A stretch of 64,000 nt of DNA from Sphingomonas bacterium. Lineage in GTDB: Bacteria; Pseudomonadota; Alphaproteobacteria; Sphingomonadales; Sphingomonadaceae. The notes beneath the pieces are model-generated. The model did no database searches and had not been told where the DNA came from. It worked only from the letters and a program-made list of their open reading frames with translations. The stretch spans positions 1-64,000 of the forward strand of contig NZ_JAQGKZ010000059.1 in the NCBI RefSeq assembly GCF_028289855.1. The letters run 5' to 3'. Position 1 is the stretch's first letter, and the number at the start of each line of letters is the position of its first letter. Of the stretch, positions 1-8,355 are shown one piece after another. The position numbers were made by a program, and so were the translations under genes.

Positions 1-1
1 T

Positions 2-463
2 GCGCCCCAGCCGAGCGGCGACGTCCATCCGTTCCGCTTGCGCTTCGGGGAGCTCGATATCGGCTACACGCTCAACACTGCGTCGCGCACCGTGACGCTG
101 GAGGATATCGAGCATTTCGCCGACTTCACCGGCGACACCTTCTACGCGCACATGGATGAGGAAGCCGCCGCGGCCAATCCGTTCTTCCCCGGTCGCGTCG
201 CGCATGGCTATCTGATCCTGTCGTTCGCTGCCGGGTTGTTCGTCGACCCGGCGCCCGGGCCAGTCCTCGCCAATTACGGAATCGATAACCTCAGGTTCCT
301 CAAGCCCGTGACGCCGGGCGAAGCGATCAAGGTCGCGCTGACGGTAGGGAGCAAGACGCGGCGCAACGAGCAATATGGCGAGGTCCGGTGGGCGGTCGCG
401 GTGACCGATAGCAGTGGAGATACCGTCGCAACCTACGACCTGCTCACGATGAACGCGCTCTAA
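2..463 (+). CDS. paaZ: PaaZ C-terminal MaoC (oxepin-CoA hydrolase) domain, 5' end cut by window edge
   Basis: The reading frame is open to the first base of the window, so only the C-terminal part (about 153 residues) is visible. It is a MaoC-like hotdog domain, with an FTGDTFYAHMDEEAA stretch followed by GRVAHGYL. This closely resembles the C-terminal hydratase half of PaaZ, the fused oxepin-CoA hydrolase and 3-oxo-5,6-dehydrosuberyl-CoA semialdehyde dehydrogenase of aerobic phenylacetate breakdown. The first possible in-frame start inside the window is a TTG at 38. A free-standing MaoC protein starting there is possible, but residues upstream (HPFR) also fit PaaZ. paaK follows 14 bases later on the same strand, which supports the assignment. 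Confidence 0.85.
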   Translation, partial: APQPSGDVHPFRLRFGELDIGYTLNTASRTVTLEDIEHFADFTGDTFYAHMDEEAAAANPFFPGRVAHGYLILSFAAGLFVDPAPGPVLANYGIDNLRFLKPVTPGEAIKVALTVGSKTRRNEQYGEVRWAVAVTDSSGDTVATYDLLTMNAL

Positions 464-477
464 GGGGCCGACGGGAC

Positions 478-1773
478 ATGGATTACGGTCCGACGACAAA
501 GGAGGAATTGCAGCGCACTCAGCTCGAACGCCTGCGGTGGACGGTCGAGCACGCCTGGCGCAACGTGGCCACGTTTCGTGCCGCGTGTGAGGCCAAGAGC
601 GTCACGCCTCGTGAAATCCGGTCGCTCGCCGATGTCGCGCGCCTGCCGTTCACGACCAAGGCCGATTTGAGAGCCACTTATCCCTTCGGCTCGTTCGCCG
701 TGCCGCAGGACAAACTCTCCCGCATTCATGCATCGTCGGGAACGACGGGCACACCGACGGTCGTGGGCTACACCGCAGACGACATCCGCACTTGGTCGTC
801 GCTCGTCGCTCGAAGCATCCATGCAGCTGGCGGGCGCCCTGGCATGAAGGTGCATATCGCCTATGGCTATGGCCTGTTCACCGGCGGGCTCGGCGCGCAT
901 TACGGCGCCGAAGCCCTCGGCTGCACGGTCATCCCGATGTCGGGCGGACAGACCGAGAAGCAGGTCAAGCTGATCCAGGATTTCCGCCCCGAGGTCATCA
1001 TGGTCACGCCGAGCTACATGCTCGCGATCCTCGACGAATTCCGGCGGCAAGGTATAGATCCGCGAAGCTCGTCGTTGCGCATCGGCATTTTCGGCGCCGA
1101 GCCCTGGACCGAAGCGATGCGGCGCGAAATCGAGAGTGCGTTCGATCTCGCCGCGACCGACATTTACGGTCTGTCCGAAGTCATGGGGCCGGGCGTCGCG
1201 CAGGAGTTCCGGGACCAGTCAGGTCCAACCATCTGGGAAGACCATTTCCTGCCCGAGGTCGTCGATCCCAAGACCGGCGAACCGCTTCCCGACGGCGAGG
1301 AGGGCGAACTCGTCTTCACCTCGCTAACCAAACAGGCGCTGCCGATAATCCGGTATCGAACGCGCGACCTCACTCGATTGCTGCCGGGCCAGACAGTGCC
1401 GCATCGCCGGATGGCGAAGATCGTCGGCCGGTCGGACGACATGCTGATCATCCGCGGCGTCAATGTGTTCCCGACGCAGATCGAGGAAATGCTGCTCAAA
1501 TGCGCGGCACTCGCACCGCATTTCGTGATCGAGATCAGCCGGGCGGACCGCATGGACGAAGTGACGATTGAAGTGGAGCCTCGCGCCGGCATCGATCCGT
1601 CGCATGGCCAGGCGCACGCGGCGATGCTGTCGGGCTATATCAAGGAGAATGTCGGCATCAGCGCACGTGTGGCGCTTTGCGAACCCGGCCGCATTGCCCG
1701 ATCGCAAGGCAAGGCGTCGCACGTTCGGGATCTGCGTCCGAGCGAACGCGAATTTGCCGGGGCACCGTGTTAG
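478..1773 (+). CDS. paaK: Phenylacetate-CoA ligase
   Basis: This 431-residue adenylate-forming ligase activates phenylacetate with ATP and CoA to phenylacetyl-CoA, the entry step of the PAA pathway. The AMP-binding P-loop SSGTTGTPTVVGYT lies near residues 82-95. The adenylate-binding DIYGLSEVMGPG motif is near residue 225, and the C-terminal hinge and lid domain contains GRSDDMLIIRGVNVFP. Length matches the family (about 430-440). It starts 14 bases after the paaZ stop, so the two are probably co-transcribed. Hydroxylated phenylacetates are alternative substrates in this family, which matters because a homoprotocatechuate-like operon lies next door. Confidence 0.93.
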   Translation: MDYGPTTKEELQRTQLERLRWTVEHAWRNVATFRAACEAKSVTPREIRSLADVARLPFTTKADLRATYPFGSFAVPQDKLSRIHASSGTTGTPTVVGYTADDIRTWSSLVARSIHAAGGRPGMKVHIAYGYGLFTGGLGAHYGAEALGCTVIPMSGGQTEKQVKLIQDFRPEVIMVTPSYMLAILDEFRRQGIDPRSSSLRIGIFGAEPWTEAMRREIESAFDLAATDIYGLSEVMGPGVAQEFRDQSGPTIWEDHFLPEVVDPKTGEPLPDGEEGELVFTSLTKQALPIIRYRTRDLTRLLPGQTVPHRRMAKIVGRSDDMLIIRGVNVFPTQIEEMLLKCAALAPHFVIEISRADRMDEVTIEVEPRAGIDPSHGQAHAAMLSGYIKENVGISARVALCEPGRIARSQGKASHVRDLRPSEREFAGAPC

Positions 1774-1814
1774 GAGCCCCGAGCAGAACGGAATCCATCC
1801 AGGGAAAAGGCAAC

Positions 1815-2213
1815 GTGCCGTTCGAAGTTCACATCGACACTGAGCGCAATCGGCTCAACATCACCCTCACAGGGTTCGCGTCGATGGATGACGTGCGGCG
1901 GTTCGAGGAAGACTTGCGGCTGGCGTTTACTCAATTACCGTCGCATCGCGGTCCGCATCAGCTTCTCTACGACGTGTCAGCCGCGAAGATCCAATCGCAG
2001 GAGGTGGTCCATGCGCTTCGACAGGCGGCGCTTCACTCACCACGAACCTCCGCTTTCGCGCTGGTCAACGCGAGCGCACTCGCCGGCCGCCAGTTGAGCC
2101 GCATCTTCCTCGGTGCCGCGGCACATGTCTGCCACGATCGCGATGCCGCGGTCCGCTGGCTGGACGCCAAGCTCGGCGATTTACAACCCTCTCCACAGAA
2201 AGTCGAACCATGA
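1815..2213 (+). CDS. STAS/SpoIIAA-like small protein
   Basis: The product is 132 residues if translation begins at the GTG at 1815, which is preceded by the purine-rich AGGGAAAAGG. A longer frame from 1677 would overlap paaK and lacks family-like sequence. The N-terminal half (EVHIDTERNRLNITLTGFAS) has the alternating pattern of a SpoIIAA/STAS-type strand. The rest alternates helices and strands, with LLYDVSAAKI as the probable central strand. The next gene starts four bases before its stop (ATGA overlap), so the pair is translationally coupled. A role in the aromatic pathway is not evident. The fold assignment is by eye and moderate. Confidence 0.6.
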   Translation: MPFEVHIDTERNRLNITLTGFASMDDVRRFEEDLRLAFTQLPSHRGPHQLLYDVSAAKIQSQEVVHALRQAALHSPRTSAFALVNASALAGRQLSRIFLGAAAHVCHDRDAAVRWLDAKLGDLQPSPQKVEP

Positions 2214-2506
2214 CGGTCAAGCTCATCGCCCTGTACACGAAGCCCGACGACGAGGCGGCCTTCCTGGAGCATTACCAAACGGTCCACCTGCCGCTCGTCG
2301 AACAGACGCCGCATCTCGAGAAGACGGTGATCCATCGCGTGACCGGCGCACCGTTCGGCGAACCCGCTTACTTCCTGATCGCCGAGATGTATTTTCCCGA
2401 TCGTGCCCAGTTCGACGAGGCGATGGCGTCTCCGGAAAACCGCACCGCCGGCAAGGACCTAATGAGCTTTGCCAAGGGCCTGTTCACGCTGTTGATCGCG
2501 GAATAG
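2210..2506 (+). CDS. EthD-family small protein
   Basis: This 98-residue protein has the EthD/ferredoxin-like dimeric alpha-beta barrel pattern. It begins VKLIALYTKPDDEAAFLEHY, then HLPLVEQTPHLEK, and ends with an F.S.EN...GKDL segment typical of the family. EthD-like proteins accompany many oxidative degradation genes, and some act as lyases or isomerases on ring-cleavage or polyketide intermediates. The gene overlaps the preceding STAS-like gene by four bases. It converges on the minus-strand operon ending at 2540. The specific substrate cannot be read from sequence. Confidence 0.75.
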   Translation: MTVKLIALYTKPDDEAAFLEHYQTVHLPLVEQTPHLEKTVIHRVTGAPFGEPAYFLIAEMYFPDRAQFDEAMASPENRTAGKDLMSFAKGLFTLLIAE

Positions 2507-2539
2507 CCGGGCTGCGACGGTGCCGGCGCAGCCTATCGA

Positions 2540-3523
2540 TCAGGCCTGAGTATAAAGCCCCCTCGCCTGGCCAAACAGCCGGACGAGCCCGAGCAGCGTC
2601 TCGATGTTCGGCACCGCGATGCCGAGCGCGCTCGCGATCTCCGCGGGCGCGGCGGCGATCTGGTCGATCTCGAGCGCCCGGCCCGCTTCGGCGTCCTGAA
2701 GCATCGACGTCTTGAACGCCCCGAGCTTGCGGGTCACCTGGTTCCTGTCCTCGCCGCGCTCGCCGATGGGGCAGCCGATGCGCGATCCCACCTCGCGCGC
2801 CTCGGCCATGACCGCGAGCACGAAGCGATTGACCAGCGGATCGTCGAGAATGCGGTCGCAGGTAGCGCCGGTGAACGCCGAGATAGGGTTCATCGTCATG
2901 TTGCCCCACAATTTGTACCAGATGTCCTGCCGGATCGATCCGCTTCGCGTAACGTCGAAGCCTGCCGCCGCGAATGCATCGGCGACTCTGTCGAGGCGCT
3001 CGCTGCGCTGTCCCACCGGCTCGCCGAGGATGAGTCCGTTGCCCGCCTTGTGCACCACGCGGCCCGGTGCTGGCGCCGTGACCGAGCCATGAACGACCGA
3101 GCCGATTACCCGGTCGAAGGGCAGCGCTTCCGCGATGATTCCGTCCGGATCGATGCTGGAGAGCGGCATCGCCGGGAGTTCGCCGCCGCCGGCAAGCAGG
3201 AACCACCAGGGAATGCCGTTCATCGCCGGAACAACGACCGTGTCTTCCCCGATCAGGGGACGCAGCCGCGGCGCCAGCCTCGCGAGTGCGGGGCCCTTGA
3301 CCGCGATCACGACGACGTCCTGCTCGCCCAGCTCGGCCGCGTCCTCGGCGGCGGCAACGCTCGCCTCGACGGTTTCGCCGGCGGTTTCCAGCCACCATGG
3401 CCCCGACCGTAGCGCCGCCAGCGTGTTGCCACGGGCGACCACAGAGACCTGCTGCCCGGACCGCGCGAGGCGGACGCCCATCCATCCGCCGATCGCACCG
3501 GCTCCGGCAATGGCGATACGCAT
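2540..3523 (-). CDS. Ketopantoate reductase (ApbA/PanE) family oxidoreductase
   Basis: This 327-residue NADPH-dependent reductase carries an N-terminal Rossmann motif GAGAIGGWMG and the PanE-type C-terminal helical domain, with a KLWGNMTMNPISAFTGA segment near residue 190. The chosen ATG at 3523 has AGAGGA six bases upstream. An ATG 15 bases further out is possible. It is the last gene of the minus-strand hpa-like operon, 11 bases after hpaI. PanE-family enzymes reduce 2-oxo acids, so it may act on a keto acid of this pathway rather than make pantoate. That is inference from position only. Confidence 0.8.
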   Translation of the reverse strand: MRIAIAGAGAIGGWMGVRLARSGQQVSVVARGNTLAALRSGPWWLETAGETVEASVAAAEDAAELGEQDVVVIAVKGPALARLAPRLRPLIGEDTVVVPAMNGIPWWFLLAGGGELPAMPLSSIDPDGIIAEALPFDRVIGSVVHGSVTAPAPGRVVHKAGNGLILGEPVGQRSERLDRVADAFAAAGFDVTRSGSIRQDIWYKLWGNMTMNPISAFTGATCDRILDDPLVNRFVLAVMAEAREVGSRIGCPIGERGEDRNQVTRKLGAFKTSMLQDAEAGRALEIDQIAAAPAEIASALGIAVPNIETLLGLVRLFGQARGLYTQA

Positions 3524-3534
3524 GGTCGTTCCTC

Positions 3535-4341
3535 TCAATAGACGGCGGTGGTGGCCTTGCCGCCGCCACCAACGAAATCGCGCAATAGCTCATCGCTGCC
3601 GCGCGTGAGCAATCCGGCATCGGTACCGACCGCCAGGAACGCGCTGCCGAGATCGAGGCATGCGCGGCCGAACACCGGATCGGTCGTCAATAATCCGGAC
3701 GGTTTGCCGAGTTGCTTCAACCGCTTGATGGCCACCTCGATCCGCTCGACCACTTCCTCTGAACCGGGGCGCCCTCGATACCCCAGCGAGGCGGCAAGGT
3801 CAGCCGGACCGATGAATACGCCATCGACGCCATCGACGCTCGCGATCGCGTCGAGGTTGGCCAAGCCCGCCGCTGTCTCGATCTGGAGCAGCAGGCAGAC
3901 CTGTTCGGAGGCGCGGTCGAGATAATCGGGGACCCTGCCCCAGCGCGATGCGCGGACGATCCCTGCAGCGACGCCGCGCACGCCTTCGGGCGGATAGCGG
4001 ACCGCGCGGACCAGGTCTGCCGCCTGCTCGGCGCTCTCGACGAAGGGGATCAGCAGCGTCTGGAATCCGATGTCGAGATATTGCTTGGTCAGCCATGTCT
4101 CGCCCGACGGCAGCCGCGCGACCGGATGCACCGGATAAGCCGCCACCGCCTGCAGCTGCGCAAGCAACGACGGTATGTCGTTGGGTCCATGTTCGCCGTC
4201 GAAGAGCAGCCAGTCGAACCCCGCGCCCGCACATATTTCCGCGGCGATAGGGCTCGCCAGTACTTGCCACAGCCCGATCTGGGGCCGGCCCTCGCGGAGC
4301 GCCGCCTTGAAACCGTTGGCGAGCGGGAACGCGCCGGTCAT
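3535..4341 (-). CDS. hpaI: HpaI-type aldolase (4-hydroxy-2-oxoheptanedioate aldolase)
   Basis: The 268-residue class II pyruvate aldolase splits 4-hydroxy-2-oxoheptane-1,7-dioate to pyruvate and succinic semialdehyde in the homoprotocatechuate pathway. It shows the characteristic GRPQIGLWQ start, [13 protein letters not shown] (catalytic His and nearby acid), [10 protein letters not shown], metal ligands in [11 protein letters not shown], and [18 protein letters not shown]. Length is standard for HpaI/HpcH. Its ATG overlaps the hpaH stop by four bases, so the two are translationally coupled. A second, more divergent member of the same superfamily lies at 13127-13942. Confidence 0.9.
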   Translation of the reverse strand: MTGAFPLANGFKAALREGRPQIGLWQVLASPIAAEICAGAGFDWLLFDGEHGPNDIPSLLAQLQAVAAYPVHPVARLPSGETWLTKQYLDIGFQTLLIPFVESAEQAADLVRAVRYPPEGVRGVAAGIVRASRWGRVPDYLDRASEQVCLLLQIETAAGLANLDAIASVDGVDGVFIGPADLAASLGYRGRPGSEEVVERIEVAIKRLKQLGKPSGLLTTDPVFGRACLDLGSAFLAVGTDAGLLTRGSDELLRDFVGGGGKATTAVY

Positions 4342-5144
4342 GCGAACCGCACCGCGATCGCACCAAGCGGGCCGTAATCGGCGTGGAAAGTGTCGCCCGC
4401 GCGGATCGGCACGGGCGCGGCGAACGAGCCGCCGAGCACGATCTCACCCGCCGCGAGCGAAACGCCATGCGGGGCGAGCTTGTTGGCCAGCCATGCCACG
4501 CCATGCGCCGGATGGTTGAGGACGGCGGCGGCGACGCCGGACTCTTCGATCCCGCCGTTACGATAGAGCAATGCCGAAACCCAACGCATGTCCACCGCGT
4601 CCGGCTTTACCGGCCGGCCGCCGAGGATGATCGCGGCGTTGGCGGCATTGTCGGCGATCGTGTCGGTGACCTTGCGCGTCGCGCCGCTGGCCGGGTCCAC
4701 GCGTTCGATCCGCGCGTCGATCACTTCGAGCGCGGGGATCACATAGTCGATCGCATTGAGCACGTCGGTGATCGCGATCCCCGGCCCTTCGAGCGGATGC
4801 TTCAGCACGAACGCAAGCTCGACTTCGATGCGCGGCTCGATGAAGCGATCGAACGGAATATCGCCGCCTTCGGCGAACAGCATGTCGTCGAGCAACGTAC
4901 CGTAATCGGGCTCGGTGATGTTGGCGACGCGCTGCATCGCGCGGCTCGTGAGCCCGATCTTGTGCCCGATCGCCGACCGCCCGCCGGCGATCTTCGCGTC
5001 GGCCCAGGCGCGCTGGATCGCATAGGCGTCGTCGATCGTGAGGTCGGGAAATTGCAGCGAGAATTGCGCGATCTGTGACCGGTTGCGCTCGGCCTGATCG
5101 AGTCGGCGGGCAAGCTCCGCGACGCTGCCTTGGTCGAGTGACAT
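4338..5144 (-). CDS. hpaH: 2-oxo-hept-4-ene-1,7-dioate hydratase
   Basis: This 268-residue enzyme of the HpaH/MhpD hydratase family adds water to the 2-oxoalkenoate that precedes the aldolase step. Diagnostic segments are [12 protein letters not shown] near residue 60, [20 protein letters not shown] near 103, and a [11 protein letters not shown] segment near 160. In this family the acids in EPRIEVE bind the metal. It shares one base with the stop of the upstream FAD oxidase gene and overlaps hpaI by four. The hydratase-aldolase order matches HpaH-HpaI in known homoprotocatechuate clusters. Confidence 0.9.
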   Translation of the reverse strand: MSLDQGSVAELARRLDQAERNRSQIAQFSLQFPDLTIDDAYAIQRAWADAKIAGGRSAIGHKIGLTSRAMQRVANITEPDYGTLLDDMLFAEGGDIPFDRFIEPRIEVELAFVLKHPLEGPGIAITDVLNAIDYVIPALEVIDARIERVDPASGATRKVTDTIADNAANAAIILGGRPVKPDAVDMRWVSALLYRNGGIEESGVAAAVLNHPAHGVAWLANKLAPHGVSLAAGEIVLGGSFAAPVPIRAGDTFHADYGPLGAIAVRFA

Positions 5145-6553
5145 CAGCTCGCTCCTCCGATCACTTTGCCCGGATTCAGGATATTCAATGGGTCCAACGC
5201 GTGCTTGATCGCCTTTTGGAGCCGCAACTCCACGGGCGATTTGAGGCGCGCCGCTTCGTCGCGGCGGAGCACGCCGAGCCCGTGTTCGGCGGAAATCGTG
5301 CCGCCGTGCCGCATCACTATGTCGTGGACCAGCGTGTTGAGATCGTCCTGCATCGCCAGGAACGCGGCGGCGTCCTGTTCTGGCGCCGGCGAGAAATTAT
5401 AGTGGAGGTTGCCGTCGCCGATATGGCCGAAGGTCACGCGGCGTGCATCGGGCCAGCGGGCGGCTACCGCCGCATCGGCGTCGTCGAGAAAGCGCGCGAT
5501 CGCCGAGACCGGGACGGCGATGTCGTGCTTGATCGTCTTGCCGATCGCGCCCTGCGCCTCAGAGATGTTTTCGCGGATCGCCCAGAACGCGGCCGACTGG
5601 CTCAAGGATTCGGCGATTGCGGCGTCGAGGACCATCCCGGCTTCCAGCGCGCCGGCCAGCACGTCTTCGAGCTGGGCACGAACGGATTCGTCGTCGCTGA
5701 ATCCGCTGAACTCAATCAGCAGATACCACGGAGCAATGCCGAGCAGACGCCGCGCCGCCGGCTGGTGCTCGACCACGAGCGACATGCAAACCTCGGACAG
5801 TATCTCGAACGCGGACAATTCGCCTTGATGGCGCTGCCGAACGAGGCCGAGCAGCGCCAGCGCCGATGCGGGGTTTTCCAGCGCGACGAACGCCGTCGCG
5901 CGCGCGAGCGGCCGCGGATGGAGTTTGAGTACCGCGGCAGTGATGATGCCCAGCGTGCCCTCCGATCCGATGAACAGGTCGCGCAAGTCGTATCCGCTAT
6001 TGTCCTTGCGCAGACCCCGCACGCCGTCCCAGATCTCGCCATCGGCGGTCACGACTTCGAGACCGAGGCAAAGCTCGCGCGCCATGCCGTATCGCAGAAC
6101 CCCCGTGCCGCCCGCGTTGCAGGCAAGATTGCCGCCAATCGTGCACGAACCCTCGGCGGCGAGGCTGAGCGGGAAATAGCGATCCACACGATCGGCCGCG
6201 TCCTGCACCGATTGCAGGATGCACCCCGCCTCCACGGTGATGCTGTCGTTGACCGTATCGATCTCACGAACCCGGTTGAGGCGGGCCAGCGAAAGCACGA
6301 TCGCCTCGCCCGTCCCATCCGGCGTGGCGCCACCCGACATCCCGGTATTGCCGCCCTGCGGGACGATCGGCACCCGGCGTTCGGCGCACCAGCGTACCAC
6401 CGTGGCAACGTCCGCAGTGCTGTCGGGCTGGACGACGGCGCGCGCGCGCCCGGTCCACAGGTTGCGCCAATCGGTGAGGAACGGCGCCATGTCGGCCTGA
6501 TCGGCCAGCAATTTGCCGGCGAAGGCCGAGCGCAGATCGGAGAGGCCGGTCAT
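5144..6553 (-). CDS. FAD-binding oxidoreductase, GlcD / D-2-hydroxyglutarate dehydrogenase type
   Basis: This 469-residue flavoprotein has the vanillyl-alcohol-oxidase FAD fold, with [16 protein letters not shown] near residue 70, [17 protein letters not shown] near 140 and [20 protein letters not shown] near 200. The C-terminal cap domain ends with [12 protein letters not shown], a motif that binds metal and substrate carboxylate in D-2-hydroxyacid dehydrogenases. It lies between the FAH-family gene and hpaH inside a tight operon, where canonical hpa clusters have no such gene. It may oxidise a hydroxy acid by-product or a pathway variant intermediate; the substrate is unknown. Confidence 0.85.
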   Translation of the reverse strand: MTGLSDLRSAFAGKLLADQADMAPFLTDWRNLWTGRARAVVQPDSTADVATVVRWCAERRVPIVPQGGNTGMSGGATPDGTGEAIVLSLARLNRVREIDTVNDSITVEAGCILQSVQDAADRVDRYFPLSLAAEGSCTIGGNLACNAGGTGVLRYGMARELCLGLEVVTADGEIWDGVRGLRKDNSGYDLRDLFIGSEGTLGIITAAVLKLHPRPLARATAFVALENPASALALLGLVRQRHQGELSAFEILSEVCMSLVVEHQPAARRLLGIAPWYLLIEFSGFSDDESVRAQLEDVLAGALEAGMVLDAAIAESLSQSAAFWAIRENISEAQGAIGKTIKHDIAVPVSAIARFLDDADAAVAARWPDARRVTFGHIGDGNLHYNFSPAPEQDAAAFLAMQDDLNTLVHDIVMRHGGTISAEHGLGVLRRDEAARLKSPVELRLQKAIKHALDPLNILNPGKVIGGAS

Positions 6554-6560
6554 CGGCCGG

Positions 6561-7460
6561 TCAGCCGCGGCTTGCCAGCTGGTAATTGGCCTTCAAATCC
6601 TCGCGCACGCGCTCGTCGCACCCGAGCGCGACGCGGCGCACCTCGGGCGTATCCATCGGTGGGTGCCCGATGCCAGATGCGCGTAGGAGCGGACCCGCGA
6701 TCACCGTATTTTTCAGCCTGCCGATATTGCTGATCTCGACCTCGATCACGTCGCCGGGATCGAGCGATCGCGAATGCGCGGGCGTGCCAGTCGAGATGAT
6801 GTCTCCGGGCATCAGCGTGATGTAGCGGGCGAGATCGGCGATCAGATAGTCGACGCCCCAGATCGTCTCCTCGCCGATATGCGCTTCCTGTACCAACAGG
6901 CCATTGCGGTAGGTGCGAAGCGTCTGCTTGCGCGGATCGATGCCACGGACGATCCCAGGCCCGACCGGGCAGAACCCGTCCATCCCCTTCACCCGCAGCA
7001 TCGACCCCTGATCGGTATCGCGGAAATCCTGTGCCCCCATGTCGAGCAAGGGCAAGAAACCGGCGATATGGTCCCAGGCTTCATCGGGCGTGATGTTGCG
7101 GGTCACCCTGCCGATCACCGCGGCATATTCGCCCTCATAGTTCAGGTAACGGACGCCCTCGGGCTTCACGAGCTGACCATTGTGCCCGTTCAACGCGGTC
7201 GACGGCTTGGTGAAATAGGTCGGCGTCGCGCTCGGTTGCGGCTGGTTGCGCGTCTCCATGCTGCGCGAGCGATAGCTGATATGGACCGCGATGATCTTGC
7301 TCGGCATCCCCTCCAGCGGCGGCAGGTGGATCAGCGCGGCGGGATCGACCCGGCGGCCATCGTCGAGACGAAGCTCGCTGCCGTCCATGGTTCCCCAATA
7401 GGCGGTGCCGTCGAGCAGCACGCGCCGCCGCTCGATCCTTGGGCCGTCGAGCACGCTCAT
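6561..7460 (-). CDS. Fumarylacetoacetate hydrolase family protein (HpaG-like)
   Basis: The 299-residue protein has the FAH fold in its C-terminal two thirds, with LNYEGEYAAVIGR (metal-binding acids), FLPLLDMGAQDFRDTDQGS, RVKGMDGFCPVGPGIV and MPGDIISTGTPA. In the hpa pathway FAH-family HpaG decarboxylates the ring-cleavage acid and, in enterobacteria, is a fusion of two FAH repeats that also isomerises. Here there is a single repeat, so this gene probably covers the decarboxylase step only. It overlaps the dioxygenase gene by four bases. A simple acylpyruvase-type hydrolase is the alternative. Confidence 0.85.
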   Translation of the reverse strand: MSVLDGPRIERRRVLLDGTAYWGTMDGSELRLDDGRRVDPAALIHLPPLEGMPSKIIAVHISYRSRSMETRNQPQPSATPTYFTKPSTALNGHNGQLVKPEGVRYLNYEGEYAAVIGRVTRNITPDEAWDHIAGFLPLLDMGAQDFRDTDQGSMLRVKGMDGFCPVGPGIVRGIDPRKQTLRTYRNGLLVQEAHIGEETIWGVDYLIADLARYITLMPGDIISTGTPAHSRSLDPGDVIEVEISNIGRLKNTVIAGPLLRASGIGHPPMDTPEVRRVALGCDERVREDLKANYQLASRG

Positions 7461-8344
7461 GCCACGTCTCCCCCGGCCAGCGCCGGCTCAACGTCGAACC
7501 AGACGTGGATGTTGCCGGTGCCCCGTGCATTCTCATAATCGGAGAGCGGCTCGCCCGGCGCCCGCGATTCCGCGCCGCCCATCGCGCCGATCATCTGCAG
7601 ATAGTGCCCGCCCAAGCCCTCCCAGGGGATTTTGGCATATTCGATCGGGAACCGTTCGAGAATCAGGTCGTGCCGCCCCTCTCCCATCAGCGCGATCGCC
7701 TCGCGGTCGCTCGCAACGAGGCGCGGGTCCGACACATTGTCGGGATGATAGATGCGGGGGTTTTTCTGTTGCCAGTCGATGTCGTTGAACTTGTGGCTTA
7801 GCGCCCCCGACGCGAGCAGCACCACGCGATCACCGCTCCGGCGGATCGCCTCGCCGATGACTTCGCCCGAGCGCAGAAAGCTGTCGCTGTTGCAGTTCTG
7901 GCAATTGCTGACGGTCATGATCCGCTCGCGCGCTCGGAGCTTATTGACGACATTGACGGTGGCATAATGCCGCGGAAGCGCTTCCTCTTCGACGACGCGG
8001 CCCATCAGGCCCTGTTCCTCCGCGACCGTCTGGCACAGCCGCGCCAGATCGGGCGCACCGCGATAGTCATAAGCCTGGCCGAACAAATACCACGGCATCT
8101 CGTCCGAGATGTAGGTGCCGGCAAAGGCTTCGCCGCCGTCGTAGAGATGATAGCCGGTGGTGAACCAGTGCGTGTCGAAGATGACCAGCACGTCTGGCCG
8201 CACCGCGTCGATCTTCGCCCGCAGCCGGTCGAATCCTGCAATCAGGTCAGAATCCGCGCCGTTCCCCATCTGGATACGGAAACTCTCGTCCTGCATCAGG
8301 CCGGGGTGGTGCGAGACGATCGCTGCGCCGACGATGGAACCCAT
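7457..8344 (-). CDS. hpaD: LigB-family extradiol dioxygenase (HpaD-like ring cleavage)
   Basis: This 295-residue class III extradiol dioxygenase is predicted to open a catechol-type ring, probably homoprotocatechuate. Candidate non-haem iron ligands and catalytic residues are His in SHHPGL near the N-terminus and Glu/His further in. Family-typical VIFDTHW, LPRHYATVNV and LLASGALSHKFND segments are also visible. The ATG at 8344 is preceded by GAGGAAACT, a better ribosome site than the ATG at 8359, which overlaps the hpaE stop. Its neighbours hpaE, hpaH and hpaI point to 3,4-dihydroxyphenylacetate, but family relatives also cleave protocatechuate, gallate or 2-aminophenol derivatives. Confidence 0.8.
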   Translation of the reverse strand: MGSIVGAAIVSHHPGLMQDESFRIQMGNGADSDLIAGFDRLRAKIDAVRPDVLVIFDTHWFTTGYHLYDGGEAFAGTYISDEMPWYLFGQAYDYRGAPDLARLCQTVAEEQGLMGRVVEEEALPRHYATVNVVNKLRARERIMTVSNCQNCNSDSFLRSGEVIGEAIRRSGDRVVLLASGALSHKFNDIDWQQKNPRIYHPDNVSDPRLVASDREAIALMGEGRHDLILERFPIEYAKIPWEGLGGHYLQMIGAMGGAESRAPGEPLSDYENARGTGNIHVWFDVEPALAGGDVA

Positions 8345-8355
8345 AGTTTCCTCCC

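Noticed and set aside
38..463. Free-standing MaoC hydratase starting with TTG
   Set aside because: The frame is open upstream and the residues there fit PaaZ, so the gene is taken as truncated by the window edge.
1677..2213. Longer version of the STAS-like protein
   Set aside because: The first 46 codons overlap paaK and do not look protein-like. The GTG at 1815 has a good ribosome site.
5075..6733. Open frame of 552 codons on the plus strand
   Set aside because: It runs antisense to the FAD oxidase gene, which has clear motifs. The translated sequence is low in hydrophobic residues and rich in Arg.
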